A stretch of 64,000 nucleotides of DNA from Anticarsia gemmatalis (taxonomy: Eukaryota; Arthropoda; Insecta; Lepidoptera; Erebidae). The position numbers were made by a program, and so were the translations under genes. The DNA is taken from the NCBI RefSeq assembly GCF_050436995.1, contig NC_134745.1, forward strand, positions 9,176,001-9,240,000, in the 5' to 3' direction. Shown piece after piece: positions 62,888 to 64,000 of the stretch. The notes under the pieces are model-generated. The model saw only the letters and a program-made list of their open reading frames with translations. It did no database searches and was not told the origin of the DNA. The stretch's first letter is position 1. Each line of letters starts with the position of its first letter.

Positions 62888-63582
62888 ATGAAGGCCGCTG
62901 CGTTATTTTTGTTGTTCGCCGTGTGCTACGTTGAATGTAAGTACGATTTATTTACGATTTTATGACAAAGAAATGATTTGATTTAATCGTGTAATAGAAA
63001 ATAGCTAACGATAACAAATTGTGTAGGTGTATTGTTATTTGTTCGTTCAATATTTATCGTTTGTTTACATAACCTCTTCCAGTTACAATCTTTTCTCTTC
63101 ATTACTGATGAAATTTTAATTTAACGATTTGTTCGTCAGGTCGCAAGATTTACCAGCCTATCGACAAAAATGCTAACTTGGACTTTATTCATATGGAGAG
63201 TGGGGGGGCGAGAGGTCAGCCGGCAGTCCAGCCAGTTGTTCAGCCGATGAAACCAGGGCCGGCGCCTGTAGCTGCGACTACAAAGGCACCGGCGGCCGCT
63301 CCGGCTGCTAAGCCAGTGAATCAGCCTTCAACCAACCCCGCTCCAGTGGCCAAACCTGTGGCCCCACAGCCTGCTAAACCAGTCCAGCCAAATCCACCAC
63401 CGAAACCAGTTCAAACACCGACTCAAATCAAACCAGTCCCAGTAAACCCTGCTCCCGTAGCCAATCCTGCTTCCACACCCGGTCCCGGCAGTGTCAAGTC
63501 TCTGATCAACTACTACGACAGTCAAGGCAAGGGCAGTCCTATTAGGCCTTACAGCTACAGCCAAGCCGTGAAACAAGGATAA
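62888..63582 (+). CDS. Small secreted Pro-rich protein, EndoU-linker paralogue without EndoU domain
   Basis: Two exons, 62888-62936 and 63140-63582; 163 aa. Signal peptide MKAAALFLLFAVCYVEC, then RKIYQPIDKNANLDFIHMES, a Pro/Ala/Val-rich middle, and the C-terminal module VKSLINYYDSQGKG...PYSYSQAVKQG-stop. Both ends resemble EndoU-A: ANLDFIHMESGG against ANTDFLLHEGG, and VKSLINYYDS against VKDLVNFYDS. The intron is in the same place (right after the signal peptide) and the same phase (1). An AATAAA at 63613-63618, 31 nt past the stop, supports a complete mRNA here. No catalytic domain is present. It is not low-complexity junk, because motif, architecture and polyadenylation signal all agree. 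Function unknown. Confidence 0.82.
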
Positions 63583-63612
63583 ACGGGATTCTTTAACAGT
63601 GCCAAACTATCA

Positions 63613-63618
63613 AATAAA
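63613..63618 (+). terminator. Polyadenylation signal of the Pro-rich gene
   Basis: AATAAA 31 nt after the stop codon, the right distance for a very short 3' UTR. It argues that the gene really ends here and does not continue into EndoU exons beyond the window. Confidence 0.65.
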
Positions 63619-64000
63619 TCGTAACATTAATGAATTGTTTTATTTGTTTTATTTTTAAGCTCAATTCTAAGCAACACAAGCGGGCTTATCAGGTATCTCA
63701 GTTGACAACCAGTGTACGTCCAATTAATGGTCACATGGTACATTGCTGTTTTGACGTAACGTGTTAATCACTAAAATTTAAAAGAAAGAACAATGTACAG
63801 CATAGTGGCTTTCAAAATGGTTGTCAACTGAAATACGTGATAGACCCCCATAGTGTTATAGATTGGGTTGTGTAACAGCGGTACCGTTGATAATATTCTA
63901 AATAGATATATTCAACATTATTACTGGTGTGAATTTTTTATCTTTAAGCCTGTTGTAATAATTGGTTGTTCATCACAATTTGCCGCAATAGATTCTAAGT
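63619..64000. other. Downstream flank, nothing recognised
   Basis: AT-rich sequence to the window edge. ATCAGGTATCTCAGTTGACAACC near 63690 has a partial inverted echo near 63815-63840 (GTTGTCAACTGAAATACGTGAT), which may mark the ends of a small foldback element. No coding exon is supported. Confidence 0.4.

Noticed and set aside
1..64000. CRISPR arrays, operons, Shine-Dalgarno sites or prophage
   Set aside because: The spliced genes and repeats show nuclear eukaryotic DNA; no spaced direct-repeat arrays were seen.

Overview
This window is eukaryotic nuclear DNA, almost certainly from an insect and most likely a moth or butterfly. It is AT-rich, its genes are split into many short exons with GT-AG introns, and its introns carry tRNA-derived SINE pieces, many short foldback elements, and short elements that begin TC, end CTAG and sit between A and T (the Helitron pattern common in Lepidoptera). 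The order is an inference from repeat types and gene content; no search was run.

Layout. Positions 1-30294 (minus) hold the first 75 coding exons of an axonemal dynein heavy chain of the DNAH5/DNAH8 (outer-arm) clade. The exons join into one open frame of 3,804 codons; AAA6 and the C-terminal domain lie beyond the left edge. Divergent from it is MCM8 (31703-38550, plus, 15 exons, 783 aa). Convergent with MCM8 is rasp/HHAT, the Hedgehog palmitoyltransferase (39116-41096, minus, 4 exons, 528 aa). The right third holds a small cluster of secreted EndoU-family genes around an unrelated HAD-phosphatase gene: EndoU-A (42147-46191, plus, 603 aa, active-site residues present), an NT5DC2/3-like 5'-nucleotidase-domain gene (47079-55339, plus, 524 aa), EndoU-B (56624-59743, minus, 349 aa, first active-site His replaced by Asn), and a 163-aa secreted Pro-rich protein (62888-63582, plus) that resembles the non-catalytic N-terminal half of EndoU-A with no EndoU domain.

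The dynein, MCM8, rasp and NT5DC genes have unrelated jobs (sperm/cilia motility, homologous recombination, Hedgehog lipidation, probable mitochondrial hydrolase). The one local group that looks functionally linked is the EndoU trio: a likely active enzyme, a likely pseudoenzyme and an enzyme-less linker protein.

Mobile DNA is dense in introns. The clearest cases are a 977-bp foldback element with arms of about 210 bp that split a tRNA-derived SINE (8-bp target duplication), a near-perfect 95-bp-arm palindrome in an MCM8 intron, six compact Helitron-like elements, and a SINE with a 15-bp target duplication. Exon limits were set by hand from GT/AG (two GC/AG) sites, codon phase and recalled family sequence.
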